From assembly GCF_018130145.1 (NCBI RefSeq), contig NZ_JAFCMB010000009.1, positions 1 to 64,000 of the forward strand: DNA of 64,000 bases, written 5' to 3'. Of the stretch, positions 35,564-43,220 are shown one piece after another. The notes under the pieces are model-generated. The model did not search any database, had not been told where the DNA came from, and was given only the letters and a program-made list of their open reading frames with translations. This DNA comes from Bradyrhizobium sp. AUGA SZCCT0176 (GTDB lineage Bacteria > Pseudomonadota > Alphaproteobacteria > Rhizobiales > Xanthobacteraceae). Each line of letters starts with the position of its first letter. The stretch's first letter is position 1. The position numbers were made by a program, and so were the translations under genes.

Positions 35564-36739
35564 TTAGAGCCGGCGTGGCGACCAGAACGCCACCGAGTAG
35601 ATTGCGGCAAATCCGAGAAACGCCGCAGCCCAGGCAATACCGGCAGCCACCAGCAGCGGACCCGTGTGGTCCGTTTCCAGCACGGCGCAGACCCGCGCGA
35701 GGGCGGCGATAATCACCGCAGCGTAAATCAGCTGTGTCGCCGGAGACGCTTGGAGCCGCTGTCCGGTATGACCGAGCGTTGCCCGGCTCATCACCGCCAG
35801 TGTCATGGTGCCGATCGCTCCTCCCGTCCACGCATGGATTCCAGCGCTCGGCGCCACGAGGTCGAAGGCGCTGAGCGCGGTGAGGATGAATCCCGCCGGG
35901 ACGAACGCATAGGCAACGTGCAGGATCAGCACCAGCCGGTCGGCGAATGTCCGATATCCGGTCCAGCGCACAAGCCGGATCAGGTGCATGCCGCCGCAGA
36001 CCAGCAACAATCCGCCGGTGGTCCGGTCCAGCGGTCGCACAACCCAGAACAGGAGGACGAGCACGCTCAAGGCGATGGTCGCGACATCGAAGCGGCCGAA
36101 CGGCGCGGGCATCTGGCCGGGAGTTCGTTTTGCCAGCCAGTTGCGGGTGAAGCTTGGAATGATCCTCCCGCCGATCAGCGCAATGAGGCTGATCACCACG
36201 GCGATGCCGCCACGGGTGGTGTATTCGGCCAAGCCTTCGAAATGCGCCTCCAGATGAAACGCCAGATTGCCGGCGGCGAGCAGGCTGATGATGGCGACGA
36301 TCATGAGATTGCCCCACTTCTTGCCCGCAATGATCTCGCGCGCGGCGGAAGCCGCCAGCAGGATGAGAAACACCGAATCGATCGCCGCGGCCGGCGCCCA
36401 GCCAATCCAGGCCGAAATGCTGACGGCAATTCGGCCTGCAACCCAGGTCGAGAACAGCAGGATCAGCGGCCTGCCCTGCAGCGGCAATCTGCCCGTCCAG
36501 TTCGGCACCGCTGTGAGCAGAAAACCGGCGACAACGGCCGCGATATATCCGAACAGCATCTCATGGACATGCCAGTCCCTGGGCGCGAACGCCGTGCTGA
36601 GCTGCAGCCGACCGTAAAACACCGGCAGCCACATCAGAATGATGGCACCAGCATAGACGGATCCGAAAAAGAAGAACGGCCGGAAGCCATACGAAAACAA
36701 GGCGGGGCCTCGATAATCTCTCAAGCGCGATACTGACAT
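35564..36739 (-). CDS. nnrS: NnrS family protein
   Basis: 391-aa membrane protein with about 12 hydrophobic segments. GFRPFFFFGSVYAG near residue 18, WHVHEMLFGYIAAVVAGFLLTAVPNWTGR near residues 56-84 and GGRIIPSFTRNWL near residue 210 are NnrS signatures. NnrS is a heme- and copper-containing protein linked to nitric-oxide stress and is induced with denitrification genes in Rhodobacter. A Fnr/NnrR-type box lies 62 bases upstream (36801-36814). Confidence 0.92.
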   Translation of the reverse strand: MSVSRLRDYRGPALFSYGFRPFFFFGSVYAGAIILMWLPVFYGRLQLSTAFAPRDWHVHEMLFGYIAAVVAGFLLTAVPNWTGRLPLQGRPLILLFSTWVAGRIAVSISAWIGWAPAAAIDSVFLILLAASAAREIIAGKKWGNLMIVAIISLLAAGNLAFHLEAHFEGLAEYTTRGGIAVVISLIALIGGRIIPSFTRNWLAKRTPGQMPAPFGRFDVATIALSVLVLLFWVVRPLDRTTGGLLLVCGGMHLIRLVRWTGYRTFADRLVLILHVAYAFVPAGFILTALSAFDLVAPSAGIHAWTGGAIGTMTLAVMSRATLGHTGQRLQASPATQLIYAAVIIAALARVCAVLETDHTGPLLVAAGIAWAAAFLGFAAIYSVAFWSPRRL

Positions 36740-36800
36740 GATCTGGACCCTGCTCTGGCTGTTGCTGGCCGCACCCTAGCCGGCGCGAAGCGCGCCCTCT

Positions 36801-36814
36801 TTGTCGAGGCGCAA
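36801..36814 (-). promoter_or_regulatory. Fnr/NnrR/FixK-type box upstream of nnrS
   Basis: TTGTCGAGGCGCAA, a TTG-N8-CAA site, 62 to 75 bases upstream of the nnrS ATG and about 58 bases upstream of the small plus-strand gene at 36873. It shares the GCGCAA half with the other two boxes of the cluster. Confidence 0.6.
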
Positions 36815-36872
36815 AGACGACGGCCCCGCCCAGGCGTATTCGCAAGAAGGTTCAGCAAAATGGAGATAGACG

Positions 36873-37070
36873 ATGCGAATCTTTGCGCGACTACGGACGG
36901 GCTTGGGACTGTTGCCGATCCAGCCTCAGGACGACTCGAAAACCACTCGCGACGGGACAGAAATGGCTGCGACGGCACCATCCAGTTCCCCTACAGCCGA
37001 AAGCATGTGCTGCGGCCATTGTTCAGGCAACGCCGAAGGGCACATTTCGGAACTGCCTGGCGCGCGATAA
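36873..37070 (+). CDS. Small hypothetical protein with CCGHC motif, 65 aa
   Basis: Short basic N-terminus (MRIFARLRTGLG), a Ser/Thr-rich middle, and ESMCCGHCSGNAEGH near the C-terminus, a Cys/His cluster that could bind a metal or cofactor. GGAGA lies 8 bases before the ATG. The TAA is followed 6 bases later by a strong hairpin, which a longer overlapping frame (from 36860) would have to read through, so this frame is preferred. It diverges from nnrS across the Fnr-type box. Function unknown. Confidence 0.45.
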   Translation: MRIFARLRTGLGLLPIQPQDDSKTTRDGTEMAATAPSSSPTAESMCCGHCSGNAEGHISELPGAR

Positions 37071-37076
37071 AACAAG

Positions 37077-37101
37077 GAAAGCGGCCGACAAGGCCGCTTT
37101 C
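37077..37101. terminator. Bidirectional hairpin terminator
   Basis: Perfect 10-bp stem GAAAGCGGCC / GGCCGCTTTC with loop GACAA. On the minus strand it is followed by CTTGTTTTATC, so it best serves the pseudoazurin gene. It also ends the small plus-strand gene. Confidence 0.85.
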
Positions 37102-37121
37102 CGTTCTTTCATGCCATCAAT

Positions 37122-37577
37122 TTATTTCGCTGCCGTCTTTGTCGCGGCAAGCTTTGCGAACAGCCCGGCAAATACCTGTTTGGCTTTGCCGACCTGAGGC
37201 ACGGCCTTGGCCTGCTCCTCATTGGCGGGCGTCCCCACCACGATCATCGCCACCATGCCCATGCCGTAATGTGGCGCGCATTTGACGCCATAGATTCCGG
37301 CCTGATCGAATTTGGCGGCGACATCCTCACCCATCTTTCCGATGAAGGTGGCCCCGCCGTCCGGCAGCATGCCTTCGATGGTCTCCGCGTTATGCCCCTT
37401 GTCGGTCGACACGAACTTGACGGTATCGCCCGGCGCAACCTTTACCAGGGCCGGCTCGAAAACCATCAATCCTTCGGTTCCCTTGTTGAGCATCTTGACT
37501 TCGACTTCGGCCGCCGTTGCGCCACCGGCCACCGCCATGGCTGCGGCCACCACGACCATTACCAAATATCTGCGCAT
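37122..37577 (-). CDS. Pseudoazurin (type I copper protein)
   Basis: 151-aa periplasmic cupredoxin. Signal peptide to about residue 23 (ends ATAA). Copper ligands: His62 (GHNAET), Cys100, His103 (KCAPH) and Met108 (GMGM). YGVKCAPHYGMGMVAMIVVG is the pseudoazurin signature. The C-terminal 30 residues are the usual Lys/Ala-rich helix region. It is the likely electron donor to NirK encoded nearby. The ATG at 37577 has AGGAG upstream; the frame runs further 5' through the promoter box and is not used. Confidence 0.93.
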   Translation of the reverse strand: MRRYLVMVVVAAAMAVAGGATAAEVEVKMLNKGTEGLMVFEPALVKVAPGDTVKFVSTDKGHNAETIEGMLPDGGATFIGKMGEDVAAKFDQAGIYGVKCAPHYGMGMVAMIVVGTPANEEQAKAVPQVGKAKQVFAGLFAKLAATKTAAK

Positions 37578-37654
37578 CCTGATCTCCTGTCGATCGGTCG
37601 GGTCTCCATTCGGACCCCATGCGCGCCTTCTAGTCCCCAATCGCCGGGCGGAAC

Positions 37655-37668
37655 TTGTTTTAGCGCAA
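37655..37668 (-). promoter_or_regulatory. Fnr/NnrR/FixK-type box between pseudoazurin and regulator
   Basis: TTGTTTTAGCGCAA (TTG-N8-CAA), 78 bases upstream of the pseudoazurin ATG and 117 bases upstream of the regulator ATG. By distance it fits pseudoazurin best. Confidence 0.6.
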
Positions 37669-37785
37669 GCTCCCAGCCGATTGTCGCGGTATGATGAGGC
37701 TGCAGCGGCGGTCACGCCAAATGACGGCGGCCGATTGCCACCCCTAGTTCTACGTCCGATTTCAGAACGGCATCCGGAACCTCCC

Positions 37786-38484
37786 ATGGCCCCCCTCGAC
37801 CGTTCAATTGTCGCAAATGTCCCGATCTTCGCCTCCTTGAGCGCCGACGATCTCGACGCCATGCTGTGCGACGCCCGATCGGTCAGATATCCGAAAGACA
37901 GCAGCGTATTCGACCAGGGCGGCGAAGCTCATTCGTTCTTCGTTTTGCTGCACGGCCATCTACGGGTTGAAAAGACCACGCCGCAGGGCCAGCAAATCGT
38001 GGTTCGCTACGTCTCGGCGGGTGAATTGTTTGGCGTCGCGCGGGCGCTGGCGCTCAAAAATTATCCGGCAACTGCGATTGCGGTCGTCGACAGCGTGGCC
38101 TTGTCGTGGCCATCGGCGCTATGGCCGCAGCTGACCGCGAAGTTCCCGGCGCTGGCGGCAGGCGCGTTGCAGACCGTCGGCAGCAGATTGCAGGATACGC
38201 AGGACCGCGTCCTCGAAATGTCCAGCGAACAGGTCGAGCAGCGCGTCGCGCATGCGCTGCTGCGCCTGGCCAAGCAGGCAGGCCGCAAGGTCGAGCATGG
38301 CGTCGAGATCGATTTTCCGATCAGCCGGCAGGATGTCGCCGAGATGACCGGCACCACCCTGCACACTGTGAGCCGCATTCTCAGCGCATGGGAGCAACAG
38401 GGCCTGGTCGAGGGCGGACGACAGCGCATCGTGCTGCGCGATCCCCACCGACTGTTCGAAATCGCGGAAGGCCAAGGCAAATAA
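37786..38484 (+). CDS. Crp/Fnr-family transcriptional regulator, NnrR-like
   Basis: 232 aa. N-terminal cyclic-nucleotide-binding-like sensor domain (about 12-125), dimer helix, and a C-terminal winged helix with FPISRQDVAEMTGTTLHTVSRILSAWEQQGLV (about 170-200), where ETxxR-like TTLHTVSR is the recognition helix. It has no Fe-S cysteine set as Fnr/FixK have, so it probably senses NO or another signal, as NnrR/Dnr do. Placed between pseudoazurin and nirK, whose boxes it may bind. The ATG at 37786 was chosen because upstream sequence is shadow of the promoter region. Confidence 0.85.
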   Translation: MAPLDRSIVANVPIFASLSADDLDAMLCDARSVRYPKDSSVFDQGGEAHSFFVLLHGHLRVEKTTPQGQQIVVRYVSAGELFGVARALALKNYPATAIAVVDSVALSWPSALWPQLTAKFPALAAGALQTVGSRLQDTQDRVLEMSSEQVEQRVAHALLRLAKQAGRKVEHGVEIDFPISRQDVAEMTGTTLHTVSRILSAWEQQGLVEGGRQRIVLRDPHRLFEIAEGQGK

Positions 38485-38517
38485 GATCGACCGGTAAGAT
38501 CGGCAACTAGGACCCGT

Positions 38518-38724
38518 TCAGGCTTGAACGACGGCGCGCAGTGCCGTCAGGAACGCACCGCCGTCTACCTCGTGCTCGCGGCTGGCTTCGTCAATCGAGT
38601 GGAATGTCGCGATCGGGCAGCCGACGCAACCCATCCTGAAATCCATGAACACCCGTATCGAAGCAGGCCAGCGGTTCATCACCTGGTCGACCGTCATGTC
38701 AGGCGTAGGCATGCTCTTTTTCAT
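38518..38724 (-). CDS. DUF1858 domain-containing protein
   Basis: 68-aa single-domain protein. MTVDQVMNRWPASIRVFMDFRMGCVGCPIA carries the CxxC pair of the DUF1858 (hybrid-cluster-associated redox disulfide) family, related to the N-terminal part of ScdA/RIC iron-repair proteins. Likely a small cytosolic redox or NO-stress protein. Divergent from nirK with the shared Fnr-type box 81 bases upstream. Confidence 0.85.
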   Translation of the reverse strand: MKKSMPTPDMTVDQVMNRWPASIRVFMDFRMGCVGCPIATFHSIDEASREHEVDGGAFLTALRAVVQA

Positions 38725-38804
38725 GCTGCCAGCCTAGGCACCCGACGACTTCTTTCTTTGTTCGGGAGCAAACAGCGGCGCGATTGGTCTTCTTTCCGGA
38801 AAGC

Positions 38805-38818
38805 TTGCGCTGGCGCAA
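38805..38818. promoter_or_regulatory. Fnr/NnrR/FixK-type box shared by nirK and DUF1858 gene
   Basis: TTGCGCTGGCGCAA is an almost perfect palindrome and fits TTG(A/C)-N6-(T/G)CAA exactly. It lies 70 bases upstream of the nirK ATG and 80 bases upstream of the divergent DUF1858 ATG, so it can serve both. Confidence 0.7.
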
Positions 38819-38888
38819 AGAGCGCTTCCGATCCTTGGGGCACAAGGGTGACACGAAATTCAAATGCAGACACCAACAGGAGAGTGTC

Positions 38889-40010
38889 ATGATCACCCGC
38901 CGTATCGCATTGCTCGGCGTCGCAGTCGCCGCGCTTGTCGTTGCTGTCCCCGCGCTGGCCGCCGACGATCTCAACCTGCCGCGTCAGGCGGTTGCGCTGG
39001 TGGCGCCGCCGTTCGTGCATCCGCACGAACAGGCCACCAAGGAAGGCCCGAAGATCATCGAGTTCAAACTTGTCATCACGGAGAAGGAAGTCGTCATCGA
39101 CGAGGCCGGCACCAAGTTCCAGGCGATGACCTTCAACGGCTCGATGCCCGGTCCGCTGATGGTCGTCCATGAAGGCGATTACGTCGAGGTGACGCTGGTC
39201 AACCCCGAAACCAATGCGATGCCTCATAACATCGACTTCCATGCCGCGACGGGCGCATTGGGCGGCGGCGCTCTGACCCATGTAAACCCCGGCGAACAGG
39301 TGGTTCTGCGCTGGAAAGCAACGCGCACCGGAACGTTCATCTATCACTGTGCCCCGGAAGGCATGATTCCCTGGCACGTCGTGTCGGGCATGCACGGCAC
39401 CGTGATGGTGCTGCCGCGCGACGGCCTGAAAAACCGCGAGGGCAAGGCGCTGCGCTACGACCGCCTCTATTACGTTGGCGAGAACGACCTCTACGTGCCC
39501 AAGGACGAGAAGGGAAAATACAAGAGCTACGAAACGGTCGGAGAATCGTTCGCCGACACCACCGAGGTCATGCGCAAGCTGATCCCGACCCACGTCGTCT
39601 TCAACGGCAAGGTCGGCGCCCTCACCGGCAAGAATGCGATGACGTCGAAGGTCGGCGAGACCGTCATGATCGTTCATTCGCAGGCCAATCGCGACAGCCG
39701 TCCGCATCTGATCGGCGGTCACGGCGATTACGTCTGGGAGACCGGCAAGTTCGTCAACCCGCCGGAGAAGGATCTCGAGACCTGGTTCATTCGTGGCGGC
39801 TCAGCAGGAGCTGCGCTCTACACGTTCAGGCAGCCCGGCATCTACGCCTACGTCAACCACAACCTGATCGAGGCCGTCGAACTCGGCGCCACTGCCCACT
39901 TCAAGGTCGAGGGCAAATGGAACAACGACCTCATGAAGCAGGTACAGCCTCCCGGCCCGATCCTGCCCGGCAAGTCCAGCGCGGCTGATGCTGTGGTGAA
40001 AACCAGATAA
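38889..40010 (+). CDS. nirK: Copper-containing nitrite reductase
   Basis: 373-aa periplasmic enzyme reducing nitrite to NO. Signal peptide MITRRIALLGVAVAALVVAVPALA. Type 1 copper: His113, Cys154, His163, Met168. Type 2 copper: His118, His153, His324. Active-site acid pair: Asp116 and His273. Two cupredoxin domains, as expected for the family, full length. The ATG at 38889 has AGGAG upstream. It shares a promoter region with the DUF1858 gene and is followed by nirV. Confidence 0.96.
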   Translation: MITRRIALLGVAVAALVVAVPALAADDLNLPRQAVALVAPPFVHPHEQATKEGPKIIEFKLVITEKEVVIDEAGTKFQAMTFNGSMPGPLMVVHEGDYVEVTLVNPETNAMPHNIDFHAATGALGGGALTHVNPGEQVVLRWKATRTGTFIYHCAPEGMIPWHVVSGMHGTVMVLPRDGLKNREGKALRYDRLYYVGENDLYVPKDEKGKYKSYETVGESFADTTEVMRKLIPTHVVFNGKVGALTGKNAMTSKVGETVMIVHSQANRDSRPHLIGGHGDYVWETGKFVNPPEKDLETWFIRGGSAGAALYTFRQPGIYAYVNHNLIEAVELGATAHFKVEGKWNNDLMKQVQPPGPILPGKSSAADAVVKTR

Positions 40011-40065
40011 CGACCTCGCGGCCTGAAGCAATTGCTGCGGGCCGCGGTGACCGGAGGACCGCCCC

Positions 40066-40923
40066 ATGCTGCTCGCCATGAAAATCAAGGCCGCGATAAC
40101 AGCGGCCGTTCTGGCCAGTCCGATCGCGCTGACGGTCGCCCCTGTTGCCCACCCCGTCGATTCCGCGATCACCGAAATTGCCGCAAAACCGTTTCAGTAT
40201 CGGCTCGCCGGCGATTTCTCCCGCGACGGCAAACCCGCGCCAGCCCCGCTGCGTGAAGCGCTTCTAGCCGCCAGCATCAAGATCATGAACCGTCAGGTCA
40301 CCGCGGGCGAATATGCGCGCTGCGCCGATGACGGCCGATGTCCTAAAATCCCGCAAGCCTCCGCGATGGCGGAGCGTCCGATGGTCGGCGTCAGCTGGCG
40401 CGATGCAACGGCCTATGCCGAATGGATGACGAACAAGACCGGGGTCCTGCACCGCCTTCCCACCGACGAGGAATGGGTGTTCGCAGCCGGCCAGAAGGTC
40501 CGCGACGAAGCGCTGCCGCTGGTCGACCCGGTCGATCCCGCGCAGGCCTGGATTGCGCGTTACGAGGCGGAAGCCAACCGGGCACGGCCCGGCGCGCTCG
40601 ACCCGCAACCGGTCGGCGCCTTCGGTCGCAACGAAAACGGGCTGCTGGATGTCGGCGGCAATATCTGGGAATGGACCAACAGCTGCTTCCTTCGCATGAC
40701 GCTGGAGCCGACGGGGGCTGCGCGCGTGACCAACACCAATTGCGGCGTTCGCGTCGTGCAGGGCGCCCACCGGACCTATATGACCGACTTCATCCGCGAT
40801 CCTCGCACCGGCGGCTGCGCCGCCGGCGCGCCACCCGCCAATCTCGGCTTCCGCCTGGTAGTCGAAGACAAAAACTGGCCAGCGCTGCAAAGAATGATCG
40901 TCGCGACCTTCACGCCGGGTTAG
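40066..40923 (+). CDS. nirV: NirV-type SUMF1-domain protein
   Basis: 285-aa formylglycine-generating-enzyme-like (SUMF1) protein, regularly found after nirK and called NirV; role unproven, possibly in NirK maturation. Signal-like N-terminus, then VGVSWRDATAYAEWM near residue 107, HRLPTDEEWVFAA, GLLDVGGNIWEWTNSCF near residue 200 and LGFRLVVE at the end. GGAGGA lies 8 bases before the ATG at 40066. It is 55 bases downstream of nirK and probably in the same operon. Confidence 0.9.
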   Translation: MLLAMKIKAAITAAVLASPIALTVAPVAHPVDSAITEIAAKPFQYRLAGDFSRDGKPAPAPLREALLAASIKIMNRQVTAGEYARCADDGRCPKIPQASAMAERPMVGVSWRDATAYAEWMTNKTGVLHRLPTDEEWVFAAGQKVRDEALPLVDPVDPAQAWIARYEAEANRARPGALDPQPVGAFGRNENGLLDVGGNIWEWTNSCFLRMTLEPTGAARVTNTNCGVRVVQGAHRTYMTDFIRDPRTGGCAAGAPPANLGFRLVVEDKNWPALQRMIVATFTPG

Positions 40924-40960
40924 AACGGCCCACGTCAGGTCATGAATTGTCGCGCCGCGA

Positions 40961-42154
40961 TCAACCCGCGTGCTCGATGGCGCGGATGGCGCCGCGCAGT
41001 TCAGCCAGCCCACGCAGCCGGCCGATCGCGGTGTAGCCGGGATTGGTGCGCTTGGTCTCGGCGAGATCGTCGAGCATGCGATGGCCGTGGTCCGGCCGGA
41101 ATATGATTTTTTCACCTGCCGAACGTTTCCGGTTTTCGCTCAGCAATGCCTTGAGAACAGCGATCATGTCGACGTCGCCATCGAGATGGTCGGATTCGAA
41201 GAACGACAGGCCGTCGGCCTCGCGCTTGGTCGCGCGCAGATGCGCAAAGCCGATCCGCGGCGCGAATTGTCTCGCGATCGCCGGCAGATCGTTCTGCGCA
41301 CGTACGCCGAGCGAGCCGGTGCAAAAGCAGATGCCGTTCGCCTTGGAAGGAACCGCGTCGAACAGCGCCTGGTAGTCTTCCGCCGATGAAGCGATGCGCG
41401 GCAGACCGAACAGCGGCCGCGGCGGATCGTCCGGATGCAGCGTCAGCGTCACGCCAAGCTGCTCAGCAACGGGCGTGACGCGCGCGAGAAACTCGATCAG
41501 ATGCTGGCGCAGCACCGCGGTGGTGATGCAGCTATATTGCTGCAAGCGGTCGCGGAACTGCGGAATGGTCAGGGGATCGGTGGTCGATCCCGGCAAGGCG
41601 CTGGCGATGTTGGTGACGAGGACATCGATATCGGCCTGCGTCATCCCGGCGTGAAGCTGCTTGGCACGGGCGCGCGCGCTTTCCGAATATTCCGCCGCCG
41701 CTTCCGGGCGCTGCAGGATGTGCAGATCGAACGCCGCGAACCGTTCCTGGTCGAAACGCATCGCCTTGGCGCCGCTCGGCAGTTCCCATTCCAGATCGGT
41801 TCGGCACCAGTCCACGACAGGCATGAAATTGTAGCAGATGATCTTGATCCCGGCGGAGGCCACCGCCTCCAGGCTCGCGATCCAGGCCTCGATCGAGCGC
41901 GTCGCCCTACCGCCGAGCCGCTTGACGTCGTCGGGGATCGGAATCGATTCCACCACCGACCAGGTCAGCTGCGAACGACCGGGCTGGCTTTTCTCGATGA
42001 TGTGCTTGCGCTGCTCGACGCCTGATCGCGTCCAGGCTTCGCCGATCGGCACCTGGTGCAGCGCGGTGACCACGTCGGTGGCACCGGCCTGGCGGATATC
42101 GTCGAGCGACACCGGATCGTCCGGCCCGTACCACCGCCATCCCTGCAGCATCAT
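40961..42154 (-). CDS. uxuA: Mannonate dehydratase
   Basis: 397-aa Fe/Mn-dependent dehydratase: D-mannonate to 2-keto-3-deoxygluconate. WRWYGPDDPVSLDDIRQAGATDVVTALHQVPIGEAW at the N-terminus, CYNFMPVVDWCRTDL near residue 110, LHPDDPPRPLFGLPRI near residue 235 and FRPDHGHRM near residue 355 are UxuA landmarks, with metal-binding His/Asp/Cys in the last three. First enzyme of the hexuronate cluster to be read here, but last in its operon. Confidence 0.95.
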   Translation of the reverse strand: MMLQGWRWYGPDDPVSLDDIRQAGATDVVTALHQVPIGEAWTRSGVEQRKHIIEKSQPGRSQLTWSVVESIPIPDDVKRLGGRATRSIEAWIASLEAVASAGIKIICYNFMPVVDWCRTDLEWELPSGAKAMRFDQERFAAFDLHILQRPEAAAEYSESARARAKQLHAGMTQADIDVLVTNIASALPGSTTDPLTIPQFRDRLQQYSCITTAVLRQHLIEFLARVTPVAEQLGVTLTLHPDDPPRPLFGLPRIASSAEDYQALFDAVPSKANGICFCTGSLGVRAQNDLPAIARQFAPRIGFAHLRATKREADGLSFFESDHLDGDVDMIAVLKALLSENRKRSAGEKIIFRPDHGHRMLDDLAETKRTNPGYTAIGRLRGLAELRGAIRAIEHAG

Positions 42155-42179
42155 GGGAAATCTCCTGAATATCTTCCGG

Positions 42180-43220
42180 TCACTGTGCCGTCAGCACGAC
42201 CTTGACGCTCTGCGAGCGGTCGAGCGCGAGGCGAACCGCATCGGGTGCGACCGACAGCGGACGCTCGGCGGTCACCAGCGACAGCACATCGACGCTGCCG
42301 TCGGAAATCAGTTCCACCGCGGTCATGAATTCCGGCCCGAAGCGGAACGAGCCGCGCAGATCGATCTCCTTGGCCATGACAGCGTTCGCCGGCGTTGGAA
42401 TTTGCCCGCCTGGCAGATTGCCGATCTGGACGACGACGCCGCCGCGCCTGACCGCGCCGATCGCGCTCGCGAGACCCGCCGCCGTGCCGGAAACTTCAAA
42501 TGCGACATCGTAGGGCGCGACAGCCTTCAGGGCTTCATCGCCTTTGGAGATGTCGATGACATGGTTGGCGCCGAGCCGCGTGGCGAACGCCAACGGCGCG
42601 GCGGCGATATCGACGACGGTCACTTCGGCAATGCCGGCGCGGCGCGCGGCCAACATCGTCAGCAGGCCAATGGGACCCGAGCCGAACAGCACCGCACGTT
42701 TTCCGCTGACATCGCCGGCGCGGGCGACCGCGTGCAGGCAGACTGCCAGCGGCTCGGCCAGTGCCGCCGCCTGGTACGTCACATGGTCCGGAATCCTGAC
42801 GCATTGCGCGGGAATGGCATCGAACAGGCTGGAAAACCCGCCCTGCATGTGCGGCGTCTTGGAAGCCGAGCCCATGAAGAAGATGTTCTCGCACAGGTTC
42901 AACCGGCCCTCGCGGCACGGCGTGCAGTGGCCGCACCAGCGCGACGGATTGACGGCGACGCGATCGCCGGTCTTCAAGCCGGGCGCGCTGCCCGAGATCT
43001 CGACGACTTCGCCTGCGATCTCATGGCCGAGCACCAGCGGCGAGGTGACGACGAAATCGCCGGTGCGGGCATGGCGGTAGTAATGCATGTCCGAGCCGCA
43101 AATGCCGCCGGCGCCGAAGCGAATCCGCACCATGCCTGACGCCAACGGATCGAGCGGCCGCTCGACCATGCGCAGGTCCTCGGGGCCAAACAGTGTTGCA
43201 GCCAAAGCCATCGATGTCAT
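42180..43220 (-). CDS. L-idonate 5-dehydrogenase-like zinc alcohol dehydrogenase
   Basis: 346-aa MDR dehydrogenase. Catalytic zinc ligands: Cys in GICGSDMHYY, His-Glu in GHEIAGEV. Structural zinc loop: CGHCTPCREGRLNLC. Rossmann motif FGSGPIGLL near residue 175. MHYYRHARTGDF is typical of L-idonate dehydrogenases. It may act on an idonate, galactonate or related sugar acid. The ATG at 43220 overlaps the stop of the TRAP large subunit (ATGA); the frame extends upstream through shadow and is not used. Confidence 0.88.
   Translation of the reverse strand: MTSMALAATLFGPEDLRMVERPLDPLASGMVRIRFGAGGICGSDMHYYRHARTGDFVVTSPLVLGHEIAGEVVEISGSAPGLKTGDRVAVNPSRWCGHCTPCREGRLNLCENIFFMGSASKTPHMQGGFSSLFDAIPAQCVRIPDHVTYQAAALAEPLAVCLHAVARAGDVSGKRAVLFGSGPIGLLTMLAARRAGIAEVTVVDIAAAPLAFATRLGANHVIDISKGDEALKAVAPYDVAFEVSGTAAGLASAIGAVRRGGVVVQIGNLPGGQIPTPANAVMAKEIDLRGSFRFGPEFMTAVELISDGSVDVLSLVTAERPLSVAPDAVRLALDRSQSVKVVLTAQ

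Noticed and set aside
36860..37285. Alternative 141-codon frame starting 13 bases before the small CCGHC gene
   Set aside because: It would read through the strong hairpin at 37077-37101 and into the antisense of pseudoazurin.
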